Shown: positions 34,835 to 43,316, numbered from the stretch's first letter. The stretch is 64,000 bases of DNA from Flavobacterium sp. (GCF_027484705.1 NZ_JAIXSL010000005.1:1-64000), one strand, 5' to 3'. Program-made: numbers and translations. Notes: generated by a model not told the origin, from the letters alone.

Positions 34835-36997
34835 ATGAGAACCATTTTTTTTATATTGACAATGTTGTTTTTCACCACATTGCTTTCAGCTCAAAATTTA
34901 ATTTCAGGAAAAGTATTAGACCAGAAAGGGAAGCCCGTTGCAGGCGCTAACATCTATATTGATGGCACTTATGACGGCACTTCAAGCGATGACAAGGGCA
35001 ATTTTTCATTTACGACTACCACTACAGGAAATCAGACTTTAGTGGTGAGTTCACTCGTTTTTGAAACCGTTAATCTGGTCATCGATGTAGCTGATTTTAA
35101 AGAGCGTACGGTCAAAATGCGCGAAAGTGTCACTTCGCTCGATGCCGTAACCGTGACCGCCGGAACTATGGAATCCGGTGAAAAAGCGCGCGTTTCCGTC
35201 TTAAAACCTTTAGATATTGTAACTACTGCCGGTTCTGCAGGCAATATCATAGCAGCCTTACAAACTTTGCCGGGAACGAATAACGTCGGCGAAGACGGAC
35301 GATTGTTCGTGCGTGGCGGGGAAGCTGATGAAACCCAGACTTTCGTCGACGGTATTCGTGTGGCGCAACCTTACGATGCTTCGACCAATAATTTGCCTAC
35401 ACGCGGAAGGTTTTCGCCGTTTTTGTTTAGCGGGATTTCGTTTTCTACAGGCGGTTATTCCGCAGAATATGGCGAAGCTTTATCGAGTGTGCTTTTGCTC
35501 AATACGCTTGACGAACCGGATCAGAATAAAACCGATATCGCGTTGATGACTGTTGGTTTAGGCATAGGCAATACGCAGAAATGGAAAAAATGCTCTTTGA
35601 GCGTCAACACGAATTATATTGATTTGGCGCCTTATCAGGTAACGGTTCCTCAAAATGTGGATTGGAATAAACCTTTTCAGTCATTGTCCGGAGAATCGGT
35701 GTATCGCTACAATTTCAATAACGGCATTTTCAAACTTTACGCGGCTTTCGATGCCTCTAGATTTGATCTCAATCAGGAAAGCATCAATACGATAGAGAAA
35801 ACCAGAGTCAATTTGAACAACAGGAATTTTTACCTGAATACTTCATATAAAGGCAATTTCGCGGGCAATTGGCAAATCACTACAGGATTGGGTTTTGGAT
35901 ACGGGCATAACAAAATCAACCTCGATCTAAATCAGTTGAACAATACCGAGCATGCAGCCCATTTGAAACTCAAACTCAGAAAAAGCTTTTCAGACCGTTT
36001 CAAATTGTCTTTCGGCGCGGATTATTTCATCACGCAATTTGATGAAAACTACAACGAGTTTGCGGCTGGAGATTACAACGCAAATATCGCGGCTTTGTAT
36101 ACGGAAGGCGATATTTTCTTCTCCAAAAAACTCGCGGCTAAAGTCGGCGTCCGGTTATCGAACAATGATTTGCTTCAGGAAACCAGCTTGTCGCCGAGAA
36201 TTTCATTGGGTTATAAAGTCGCTAAAAATTCGCAATTTTCGTTGGCTTATGGGCAATTTTCGCAATCGCCGAATGTTTCTTACATCAAATATTCCAAATA
36301 CCATTCGTTTGAAAATGAAAACGCTGCGCACTATATTTTAAACTTTCAGTACAGCAAAAACAAAAAGACGTTTAGGGCAGAAACTTATTTCAAGGATTAC
36401 AAAAATCTGATCCAATACAACACTGCTTCTGCGCAGTCGGATTCAAAATATTCCAATGACGGAAACGGTTACGCCAAAGGTTTGGATTTGTTCTGGCGTG
36501 ATGGTTACACCGTTAAAAACTTAGAATACTGGATTTCATATTCCTACATCGATTCTGAAAGGCAATATAAAAACTTCCCAACCCAAGCGACGCCAAGTTT
36601 CATAGCCAACCACACATTATCCTTAGTCACCAAATACTGGATTTCTGACTGGAAATCGCAAATCGGATTCACGCATTCTTTCAGCACCGGAAGACCTTAC
36701 AATGATCCGAACAAAAGTGAAGACAACACCGCTGAATTCATGAACGAAAAAACCAAAGCGTTCAACAATCTGAGTTTCAATTGGGCGTATTTGCTCACAC
36801 AACAAAAGATTTTGTATTTTTCAGTTTCGAATGTTTTAGGAACGCAAAATGTTTTCGGCTATGAATATGCGAATGAAAAAACCAACGGCGCTTACAACAG
36901 AAGGGAAATCACACCCACCGCAGATCGTTTCTTTTTCTTTGGCTTCTTCTGGACGATCAGCGACAATAAGAAAGACAACCAATTGAAAAACCTTTAA
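34835..36997 (+). CDS. TonB-dependent receptor with carboxypeptidase-like N-terminal domain
   Basis: 720 aa. Signal peptide to A19-Q20 (FFTTLLSAQ). CarboxypepD_reg-like domain (about 23-100: ISGKVLDQKGKPVAGANIYIDG..SDDKGNFSF). Plug (about 110-235) with IIAALQTLPGTNNVGEDGRLFVRGGEADETQTFVDG, segment positions about 132-167. Barrel to the end; the C-terminus has FFFFGFFWTI then a polar tail, rather than a terminal aromatic. Transports an unknown ligand. The promoter carries a LytTR-type operator identical in layout to that of the sensor operon downstream, so the two are probably coregulated. Confidence 0.92.
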   Translation: MRTIFFILTMLFFTTLLSAQNLISGKVLDQKGKPVAGANIYIDGTYDGTSSDDKGNFSFTTTTTGNQTLVVSSLVFETVNLVIDVADFKERTVKMRESVTSLDAVTVTAGTMESGEKARVSVLKPLDIVTTAGSAGNIIAALQTLPGTNNVGEDGRLFVRGGEADETQTFVDGIRVAQPYDASTNNLPTRGRFSPFLFSGISFSTGGYSAEYGEALSSVLLLNTLDEPDQNKTDIALMTVGLGIGNTQKWKKCSLSVNTNYIDLAPYQVTVPQNVDWNKPFQSLSGESVYRYNFNNGIFKLYAAFDASRFDLNQESINTIEKTRVNLNNRNFYLNTSYKGNFAGNWQITTGLGFGYGHNKINLDLNQLNNTEHAAHLKLKLRKSFSDRFKLSFGADYFITQFDENYNEFAAGDYNANIAALYTEGDIFFSKKLAAKVGVRLSNNDLLQETSLSPRISLGYKVAKNSQFSLAYGQFSQSPNVSYIKYSKYHSFENENAAHYILNFQYSKNKKTFRAETYFKDYKNLIQYNTASAQSDSKYSNDGNGYAKGLDLFWRDGYTVKNLEYWISYSYIDSERQYKNFPTQATPSFIANHTLSLVTKYWISDWKSQIGFTHSFSTGRPYNDPNKSEDNTAEFMNEKTKAFNNLSFNWAYLLTQQKILYFSVSNVLGTQNVFGYEYANEKTNGAYNRREITPTADRFFFFGFFWTISDNKKDNQLKNL

Positions 36998-37018
36998 AAC
37001 CTTAGAACCTTTTAAAAA

Positions 37019-37048
37019 ACAATTCATCATCAAAAATCAACAGTTCGG
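37019..37048 (+). promoter_or_regulatory. LytTR-type direct-repeat operator, site 2
   Basis: ACAATTCAT (37019-37027), a 12-nt spacer, ACAGTTCGG (37040-37048): both half-sites identical to site 1 and the spacer nearly so. The gap to the -7 box is again exactly 33 nt. It controls the operon that encodes the LytTR response regulator, implying autoregulation. Confidence 0.75.
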
Positions 37049-37081
37049 TCATTATAAATTTCAAAAACACCACGAACAGCC

Positions 37082-37089
37082 TAAGTTTG
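37082..37089 (+). promoter_or_regulatory. Promoter -7 box of the LytTR operon
   Basis: TAAGTTTG, 37 nt before the ATG at 37127. Confidence 0.6.
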
Positions 37090-37126
37090 TTCAAGAATTA
37101 ATAACCATTTAAATAATAACAATATC

Positions 37127-37750
37127 ATGAAAAAAGTAATTGTAGCATTCGTAATTTTAGTTTCAGGCCTTGCAAAAGCACAAGGCAAATTTGAAGAAGG
37201 TATGGGAAAAGCATTCTCGCTCTGGAAAGAAGGCAAAAGCAAAGAAGCTTCCGATCTGTTCGAAAGAATTGCCGCCGCAGAAAAAGGCAGTTGGTTGCCG
37301 AATTATTATGTGGCGATGGTGAACACCACTTCTTCGTTCGGAATGAAAGATAAAGAAATGGTCAGCGCCGTCTTAAACAAAGCCCAAAATGCTTTGGATG
37401 TAGAAATGGCTAAAGATCCGAATAACGCGGAACTATTGGTGATGCAGGCGATGATTTACACCGGTTGGGTAGCTTTTGATCCGATGACTTACGGCATGAA
37501 ATATTCAGGAAAAGTCATCGAATTGTACAGTAAAGCTCAAGCGTTAGCTCCTGAAAACCCAAGAGCTGTTTTTGGGAAAGCCGAATACGAAATCGGTGGC
37601 GCCAAATATTTCGGAACCGATACCAAACCGATGTGTGCCGAAATCAACAGAGCGATTGATTTGTTTGCTAAGTTCAAACCTGAAACACCTTTTTCGCCAA
37701 AATGGGGTTTAGATAGAGCGTTAGAAGCTCAGAAAGAATGTGCTAAATAA
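37127..37750 (+). CDS. Secreted TPR-like helical protein
   Basis: 207 aa. Signal peptide MKKVIVAFVILVSGLAKAQ. The rest is helical with TPR-like character: FEEGMGKAFSLWKEGKSKEASDLFERIAAAEKG (about 22-54), LNKAQNALDVEMAKDPNNAELLVM and LYSKAQALAPENPRAVFGKAEYEIG. Periplasmic. First gene of the operon, 26 bp before the kinase, so it may help the TonB receptor or feed the sensor; that link is inferred from position and the shared operator. Confidence 0.78.
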   Translation: MKKVIVAFVILVSGLAKAQGKFEEGMGKAFSLWKEGKSKEASDLFERIAAAEKGSWLPNYYVAMVNTTSSFGMKDKEMVSAVLNKAQNALDVEMAKDPNNAELLVMQAMIYTGWVAFDPMTYGMKYSGKVIELYSKAQALAPENPRAVFGKAEYEIGGAKYFGTDTKPMCAEINRAIDLFAKFKPETPFSPKWGLDRALEAQKECAK

Positions 37751-37776
37751 TCACGCAGCTAAAAAAGTATAAGAAA

Positions 37777-39117
37777 ATGATCAGCAAGTTGATAAAGGAA
37801 GCGCCCAGAGCCATCATCATTTCGCTTTTGATATTCCTGGTTTTGTTATTGATCCGATTGATTACCAGAAATCATATCGCGTGGGATTATAGTTTGCTGA
37901 CCAACTTCGGTTACACGATGCTTTATGGGCTTTCGTTATACTTTGCCAATGCTTGTTTGTTTATTTATCTTGATGGTGTTTTTGCTGTAGAACGGTTTAC
38001 CAGAAAACGGATCCTCATCGGTTTTACAGCTTCTTTTTTGATTTCAGTTTTCGTAATTTTTCTGCTTCGGGTTTATGAGGATGTGTTGATGGAAGGTCTT
38101 TCTTTTTCTCAATTCATGAGTAAAGAAAGATTATCAAACTATTTGGTAGCCATCATTATAACTTTTTTTGTAACACTGTCATTTCATGCGTTTTATTTTT
38201 ATAAAGCTTACAATGAAAGCAAAGTCAAAGAACAAAAAGTAATCGCCAATACTGCCAACGCCAAATTCGAAAGTCTTAAAAACCAGATCGATCCGCATTT
38301 CTTGTTCAACAGCTTGAATGTATTGAGTTCGTTGATTGAGGAAAACCCAGAAAATGCCCAACGTTTCACTACGTCGTTATCAAAAATCTATCGATATGTT
38401 CTCGAACAAAAAGACAAAGAACTTGTGACGGTTGAAGAAGAATTGACGTTTGCTAAAACTTACATGAATTTACTGAAAATGCGCTTTGAGAACAGCGTCA
38501 GCTACGAATTGCCAGAAGATTTCAACAACCAGGAAGCCAAAGTGATTCCGTTGTCGTTGCAATTGTTGCTCGAAAATACAATCAAACACAATGTCGTTAG
38601 CGAACAGAAACCATTACACATTAAAATTTACATCGCCGACAACTATCTTATTGTTGAAAACAACTTGCAGATTAAAGAAGTTTTGCAGGAAAGAAGAGGC
38701 GTTGGCTTGCAGAATATCGTCAATCGTTATGCATTGATTTCTGAACGGAAAGTGCTGATTGAAGAAAATGCCCAATATTTTAAAATTAAAATTCCAATAC
38801 TCACAAAACAAATTGTCACTATGGAAACACAAAACATATTCAATGAAAACAACGCATACATCAAGGCTAAAGAACGCGTAGAAAAACTAAAAGGATTTTA
38901 TGGAAACTTAATTTCTTACTGCACAGTCATCCCGATTCTCGCATTGATCAACCTGAGTTCGGGCGGATTTCAATGGTTTTGGTTTCCGGCCATGGGTTGG
39001 GGTATGGGCGTCTGCTTTCATGCTTTCGATACTTTTGGGTACGGAAAAACCTGGGAAGAAAAAAAGATACAGGAAATTCTGAACAAAGAAAATAGTCAAA
39101 ACACTAAATGGAAATAG
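37777..39117 (+). CDS. LytS-type sensor histidine kinase fused to a C-terminal 2TM domain
   Basis: 446 aa. Four transmembrane helices (about 11-29, 41-66, 80-98, 122-143), a short coiled linker, His_kinase domain with H174 in NQIDPHFLFNSLN, HATPase (about 255-340) with LLLENTIKHN and RRGVGLQNI, then a 2TM domain (360-446: RVEKLKGFYGNLISYC..WFPAMGWGMGVCFHAFDTFG..WEEKKIQEIL). The 2TM part is the same domain encoded as free proteins by the next two genes, so the fusion suggests physical interaction. Expected to phosphorylate the LytTR regulator at the operon's end. Confidence 0.9.
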   Translation: MISKLIKEAPRAIIISLLIFLVLLLIRLITRNHIAWDYSLLTNFGYTMLYGLSLYFANACLFIYLDGVFAVERFTRKRILIGFTASFLISVFVIFLLRVYEDVLMEGLSFSQFMSKERLSNYLVAIIITFFVTLSFHAFYFYKAYNESKVKEQKVIANTANAKFESLKNQIDPHFLFNSLNVLSSLIEENPENAQRFTTSLSKIYRYVLEQKDKELVTVEEELTFAKTYMNLLKMRFENSVSYELPEDFNNQEAKVIPLSLQLLLENTIKHNVVSEQKPLHIKIYIADNYLIVENNLQIKEVLQERRGVGLQNIVNRYALISERKVLIEENAQYFKIKIPILTKQIVTMETQNIFNENNAYIKAKERVEKLKGFYGNLISYCTVIPILALINLSSGGFQWFWFPAMGWGMGVCFHAFDTFGYGKTWEEKKIQEILNKENSQNTKWK

Positions 39118-39119
39118 TG

Positions 39120-39422
39120 ATGGAAAATTTAAATTCAGAGTACGAAAGATACCAAAGAGCCAGAAAAAAGGTTATTGAAATTAAAGGCTTTTACATCCAT
39201 TTGACCTGTTATGTTTTAGTGATTTCGGTATTGATTTACATCAACCTGAAATATACCCCGGAATATTTATGGTTCTTATGGTCGATGTTAGGTTGGGGAA
39301 TCGGCTTATTTTTTCATGCGGCAAGGGTTTTTAATTGGATGCCGTTCCTCAACAAAGAATGGGAAGAACGAAAAATGAAGCAGTTCATGGAAGAAGAAAG
39401 AAACAAAACCAAATTCGAATAA
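39120..39422 (+). CDS. 2TM domain protein (first copy)
   Basis: 100 aa from ATG 39120, 2 nt after the kinase stop; an ATG 12 nt upstream overlaps the kinase gene, and the paralog starts with the same MENL. Conserved layout: KKVIEIKGFYIHL, helix 1 (about 30-48), helix 2 with WSMLGWGIGLFFHA (about 59-75), then WEERKMKQFMEE. Function of the 2TM family is unknown; members often accompany LytTR systems in Bacteroidota. Confidence 0.85.
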   Translation: MENLNSEYERYQRARKKVIEIKGFYIHLTCYVLVISVLIYINLKYTPEYLWFLWSMLGWGIGLFFHAARVFNWMPFLNKEWEERKMKQFMEEERNKTKFE

Positions 39423-39424
39423 CT

Positions 39425-39733
39425 ATGGAAAATCTCGATGAAATACGCTACCAAGAAGCGTTAAGAAGAGTCAAAAAGGTCAAAGGTTTTTATACGCATC
39501 TGATTGTGTTTGTCGTGGTGAATACTGCGATTCTTATTCATAAAATCAAAACGCTTCCGCCAGGAGAAAGTTATTTTCAAATGGAAGTTTTCTCTGTGCT
39601 GGTGTTCTGGGGCATTGGTTTGCTGTCCCACGCGCTCTCTATTTTTCTGCCCACGGTTTTGTTGGGCAAAGACTGGGAAGAGAAAAAAATAAAAGAGCTC
39701 ATGGACCGCGATAAAAACAATCAATGGGAATAA
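39425..39733 (+). CDS. 2TM domain protein (second copy)
   Basis: 102 aa from ATG 39425, 2 nt after the previous stop. Same plan: RVKKVKGFYTHLIVFVVV, helix 2 with FWGIGLLSHALSIFL and the closing DWEEKKIKELM. Paralogous to the preceding gene and to the kinase's C-terminal domain, so the operon carries three copies of the domain. Confidence 0.85.
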   Translation: MENLDEIRYQEALRRVKKVKGFYTHLIVFVVVNTAILIHKIKTLPPGESYFQMEVFSVLVFWGIGLLSHALSIFLPTVLLGKDWEEKKIKELMDRDKNNQWE

Positions 39734-39734
39734 C

Positions 39735-40385
39735 ATGAAAATACTATTTACCACACTACTCATCATTCATATCGTTGCCGGAAGTATTGGTTTGATTACC
39801 GGCACCATCAATATTGCGAGAAAAAAAGGCGATAAACTGCACAAGAATATCGGAAAGTTTTTTCTGTACGGAATGCTCGTCAATGGTTTTGCGGGTTTGT
39901 TGATGTCGCTTATGCATCCGAATTATTTCCTGTTCATCATCGCTGTGTTCTCGATTTATCTTGTGGGAACAGGCCAGCGAAGTCTTTCTTTAAAACAATT
40001 GCATCAAGAGCAGAAACCTAAAGCCATTGATTGGTTGCTGACCTTGATGATGCTGGTTTTTGCTCTGGCTTTTGTAGGCTTTGGCGTTTATTTGTTGGTC
40101 AATGGCAAGACACTGGGAACCGTTTTGATAGTATTCGGAATGATCAGTTTTTTGATGGTGAAGAAAGATATCAAGAATTACAGAGGTCAATCAGAGATAA
40201 AAAACCATTGGTTGCTGACACATATTCAAAGAATGATTGCGGGCTATATTGCCGCTTTGACGGCCTTTTTGGTAGTGAACAATACCATTTTGCCGGGCGT
40301 TGTAGCTTGGTTGTTGCCTACGATAGTTCTGACGCCACTGATTTTTTATTGGTCTAAGAAATATAAAATTATTAGAAAAAAATAA
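39735..40385 (+). CDS. Seven-helix membrane protein of unknown function (DUF2306-like)
   Basis: 216 aa, about seven transmembrane helices. Starts MKILFTTLLIIHIVAGSIGLITG; the phrase HIVAGSIGL, followed by GDKLHKNIGKFF, recalls DUF2306-type membrane proteins, whose His residues may bind haem. Another His is in HWLLTHIQRM. Starts 1 nt after the previous stop and ends 1 nt before the regulator gene, so it belongs to the sensor operon. Confidence 0.75.
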   Translation: MKILFTTLLIIHIVAGSIGLITGTINIARKKGDKLHKNIGKFFLYGMLVNGFAGLLMSLMHPNYFLFIIAVFSIYLVGTGQRSLSLKQLHQEQKPKAIDWLLTLMMLVFALAFVGFGVYLLVNGKTLGTVLIVFGMISFLMVKKDIKNYRGQSEIKNHWLLTHIQRMIAGYIAALTAFLVVNNTILPGVVAWLLPTIVLTPLIFYWSKKYKIIRKK

Positions 40386-40386
40386 T

Positions 40387-41142
40387 ATGAATATCATCAT
40401 CATCGAAGACGAAAAACCTGCCGCAAGGTTGTTGCAGCGCAAAGTCGAAAAACTCGGATTGCAGGTCAATACGATGCTGCATTCCGTCGAAGAATCTATC
40501 GACTGGTTTCAGAACAATGCGCATCCTGAACTGATTTTTCTCGACATCCAGTTGTCTGACGGTTTGTCGTTCGAGATTTTTGAGCATATCGACATCAAAA
40601 GCGCCGTGATTTTCACTACAGCTTATGATGAGTATGCTTTGCGTGCTTTTAAGCTCAACAGCATCGATTATTTGCTAAAACCCATTGATGAGGATGATCT
40701 CGCTGCGGCCGTCGACAAATTTAAAGCGAGAAACGTTACGGCGCCCAATATTTCGCTCGATTTCGAAATGATCAAGCGAATGCTCGTGAATCCTATTGAT
40801 CGGGTATACAAGAAGCGGTTCACCATCAGAATGGGGCAACAGCTCAAAATGATCAACATTGAAGAAGTGGAATGTTTCTACAGTGAAAACAAAGGCACTT
40901 ACCTGCACACTTTTGAAAACAGAAACTATCTTTTAGACTTGACATTGGAACAATTAGAAACAGAACTCGATCCTCAAGACTTCTACCGCGTGAGCCGAAA
41001 ATTTATCATTCCGATGAAAGCCATCAAGGAAATCCAGCTCTACAGCAACTCCAGATTGAAAGTGATTTTGCCTACTTACAAAGAAGATGAAGTCATCGTC
41101 AGCCGTGAAAAAGTAGCGGATTTTAAAAACTGGATTGGATAA
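40387..41142 (+). CDS. LytTR family response regulator
   Basis: 251 aa. Receiver domain (1-about 118): acidic pocket E7-D8-E9, phospho-acceptor D53 (IFLDIQLSDG), T77 and K98 (LLKPI). LytTR DNA-binding domain (about 143-250): FTIRMGQQLKMINIEEVECFYSENKGTYLHT region (145-175), RVSRKFIIPMKAIKEI and SRLKVILP. LytTR domains bind tandem half-sites of the type found at 34746-34775 and 37019-37048. Last gene of the operon; likely activated by the kinase at 37777-39117. Confidence 0.95.
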   Translation: MNIIIIEDEKPAARLLQRKVEKLGLQVNTMLHSVEESIDWFQNNAHPELIFLDIQLSDGLSFEIFEHIDIKSAVIFTTAYDEYALRAFKLNSIDYLLKPIDEDDLAAAVDKFKARNVTAPNISLDFEMIKRMLVNPIDRVYKKRFTIRMGQQLKMINIEEVECFYSENKGTYLHTFENRNYLLDLTLEQLETELDPQDFYRVSRKFIIPMKAIKEIQLYSNSRLKVILPTYKEDEVIVSREKVADFKNWIG

Positions 41143-41144
41143 AT

Positions 41145-41171
41145 TTTACTTTTATAATGCAATAAAGTAAA
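41145..41171. terminator. Weak AT-rich hairpin between convergent genes
   Basis: TTTACTTT / AAAGTAAA, 8 bp perfect stem with 11-nt loop, just after the LytTR gene stop. Few G-C pairs and no long T-run, so its terminator role is doubtful. Confidence 0.3.
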
Positions 41172-41223
41172 TTGTTTCAAGCTTCTCGTTTTTAATATTT
41201 TAAATAGGCGATATAGATTATCT

Positions 41224-42009
41224 CTATGACGATTTTTTAACCTTAAAAATGGTTTTTCTGATGCCGATGAAGACAAAGATGAAAACCGTGTAGACAATAA
41301 AAAACGGAACGATATAATTAATCCATCCCAAGGAAAGCATCGCAGCGATGATCAACAATTGAAATCCCAATCCATACAAAGAAAGCAGCGACATAAACCA
41401 ATTCGGAAACGTTTTCACCTTATAGGCGTCAGCATCTAACATATGGATTGTTTTATCGAAAATGCCATAAACTGCATAATAGATTCCAAACAAAATATTG
41501 ACCGATCTTTGCGTTTCTCCCGCCAAAGCTTTCGGTGTTTTGTGTTCAAAAACTTTACTCGTACCATCGCCGCCATACGATTTGTTCCTTAAAATCACAT
41601 AGTAATAGTTGTAAAGTGTTCCTTGCATTTGAATACCGATAAAGGCCAGCAACGTCAATCCGATGGTGGCGTTAGAAACAAAGCAAATCGACATTAAAAA
41701 GATAAAATTCAAAACGATGTCAAAAACACTGTCGAGATACCTACCGAAATAAGACGGCGTTTTTTTTAGTCTGGCCAATTCGCCATCAGCAGCGTCAATT
41801 CCGGATTTTAAGATGATAAAAAAACCGGCTAGAAAATACTGTTGTTGCAAAATGCAATACACCGCAATCAAGCCACTGATACCAAACAAAACAGTGACAT
41901 GAACGGGTGTAAAGCGCGTGTCTTTTAGTTGGTTGGCGAGAAATTTACCGAAAGGTCTTCCGTAATCTGAGAAGTCCAGAAACTGGTCCTGAGCAGCGAG
42001 TTTCGACAT
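41224..42009 (-). CDS. CDP-alcohol phosphatidyltransferase family membrane enzyme
   Basis: 261 aa, about six transmembrane helices. The family signature D-x2-D-G-x2-A-R-x8-G-x3-D-x3-D is perfect: D72, D75, G76, A79, R80, G89, D93, D97. These Asp residues bind two metals and the CDP-linked donor. Makes a phosphodiester-linked lipid such as a phospholipid head group or inositol-type lipid; the acceptor cannot be read from sequence. Convergent with the LytTR operon and 42 bp downstream of ctaA. Confidence 0.88.
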   Translation of the reverse strand: MSKLAAQDQFLDFSDYGRPFGKFLANQLKDTRFTPVHVTVLFGISGLIAVYCILQQQYFLAGFFIILKSGIDAADGELARLKKTPSYFGRYLDSVFDIVLNFIFLMSICFVSNATIGLTLLAFIGIQMQGTLYNYYYVILRNKSYGGDGTSKVFEHKTPKALAGETQRSVNILFGIYYAVYGIFDKTIHMLDADAYKVKTFPNWFMSLLSLYGLGFQLLIIAAMLSLGWINYIVPFFIVYTVFIFVFIGIRKTIFKVKKSS

Positions 42010-42051
42010 GAATTTAGTGGCTCAAAGGAACTGCGACAATATAGTCTGTTT

Positions 42052-43074
42052 TTATTTTGATAATCGATGTAGCGTGTAAGTCGTTGCTGTCAACAGAAAG
42101 AAAGCGACAATCTGATGCAGCAAGCCCAAAGCAATCGGCACGGAATACAACAAAGTGAAAACGCCCAAAGTGAATTGCAAAAATACAATGCCCAACATGA
42201 TCTGAATTCCTTTTGTTTGTTGCGAATTCAAAGTATAACTTCTGCTTTTATAATATAAAAACACCATCAATCCGACAACAATGTAAGCCAAGGTTCTGTG
42301 CACAAACTGAACCCCGCTTTTGCCCTCAGTGAATCGCAGCAGCCACGAATCTTTTTCAAGCAAAATGCTGTCGTGCATCCATTGTCCATCGCTCATCAAA
42401 GGCCAATGGTTGTGAATTAATCCTGCGTTCAAACCGGCTACAAAACCGCCGTAAACAATCTGAATCACAAGGAAAATCAAGGCGAATCGCGCAATTTTTC
42501 TCAAAGGAATAATTGCCGCTTTTTGTTCTGGATAAATTAAATCCAAAGCTACCCAAAGGGTGTATGCAAACGTGAGGAACGCAAAAGTCAGGTGTAGTGA
42601 TAAACGGAAATGACTTACATCCGGATTGTCAACCAGTCCGCTTTTCACCATAAACCAACCGAAAAAACCCTGTAAAGCGCCCATTCCCAAAAGAATGAAA
42701 CATTTATTCAGCGTGGCTTTGTCAATCTTTTTCTTCCATAGGAAATATACAAACGGAACAATGAAAACCAATCCGATCACACGCCCGATCAATCGGTGAA
42801 ACCATTCCCAGAAATAAATGAATTTGTAATCCGATAGCGTAAAATCATTATGAATATTAATCTTCTGATACTCCGGAAACTGCTTGTATTGCTCAAAAGT
42901 TTCCTGCCATTTGGCCTCGGTCAGCGGCGGAAAAGTATCGGTCACCAAATGCCAGTCGGTCATCGACAAGCCTGAATTCGTGAGCCGCGTAATGCCGCCA
43001 ACAATCACCATAATGAACACCAGAAAGCAGCCCGAAAGCAGCCAAATAATCACGGATTTATTTTCTTTTTTCAT
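42052..43074 (-). CDS. ctaA: Heme A synthase, COX15/CtaA family
   Basis: 340 aa, eight transmembrane helices. Oxidises heme O to heme A for aa3-type cytochrome oxidase. Conserved features: IVGGITRLTNSGLSMTDW near the N-terminus (about 23-41), EFYWEWFHR-like segment (FYFWEWFHRLIGR region, about 86-99), HLTFAFLTFA, VQFVHRTLAY and LLHQIVAFFLL, with the paired His haem ligands. The length and N-terminal motif fit the alphaproteobacterial/Bacteroidota COX15 type. A structured repeat begins 7 bp upstream of the ATG. Confidence 0.93.
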   Translation of the reverse strand: MKKENKSVIIWLLSGCFLVFIMVIVGGITRLTNSGLSMTDWHLVTDTFPPLTEAKWQETFEQYKQFPEYQKINIHNDFTLSDYKFIYFWEWFHRLIGRVIGLVFIVPFVYFLWKKKIDKATLNKCFILLGMGALQGFFGWFMVKSGLVDNPDVSHFRLSLHLTFAFLTFAYTLWVALDLIYPEQKAAIIPLRKIARFALIFLVIQIVYGGFVAGLNAGLIHNHWPLMSDGQWMHDSILLEKDSWLLRFTEGKSGVQFVHRTLAYIVVGLMVFLYYKSRSYTLNSQQTKGIQIMLGIVFLQFTLGVFTLLYSVPIALGLLHQIVAFFLLTATTYTLHRLSK

Positions 43075-43081
43075 TTTCTTT

Positions 43082-43162
43082 AGAAGCTGTTCCCGCTATC
43101 CATTCCCAATCTTTTGCGCCGAACGCCGTCGCAAAAGGATTTCCATTACTATCGGGGCTAGG
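43082..43162 (+). repeat. Flavobacterial structured intergenic repeat, copy B
   Basis: GAAGCTGTTCCCGCT end, central hairpin ATCTTTTGCG..CGCAAAAGGAT and TATCGGGGCTAGG end, followed by TTTTTTT. Clear sequence match to copy A on the opposite strand and weaker match with the same folding to copy C. Lies upstream of ctaA. Confidence 0.82.
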
Positions 43163-43210
43163 TTTTTTTCGTAAATGTTTGTGTTTCGTTTTCTAATTCA
43201 AATCAAATAT

Positions 43211-43263
43211 ACCTGAAGTCCACAGGACTTCCTCCTCTTAATATCAAATTATCGGGGCTATTG
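43211..43263 (+). repeat. Decayed partial copy of the structured repeat
   Basis: A perfect 7-bp hairpin GAAGTCC-ACA-GGACTTC (43215-43231) is followed by ATTATCGGGGCTA (43249-43261), the 3' end of the repeat family. The 5' CCCGCT end is missing. About 50 bp after copy B in the same orientation. Confidence 0.45.
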
Positions 43264-43316
43264 GGACGTTTTTGATTTGTGTCGCAAATTTATTTCAAAT
43301 TCAGCAATTGTTCTTG

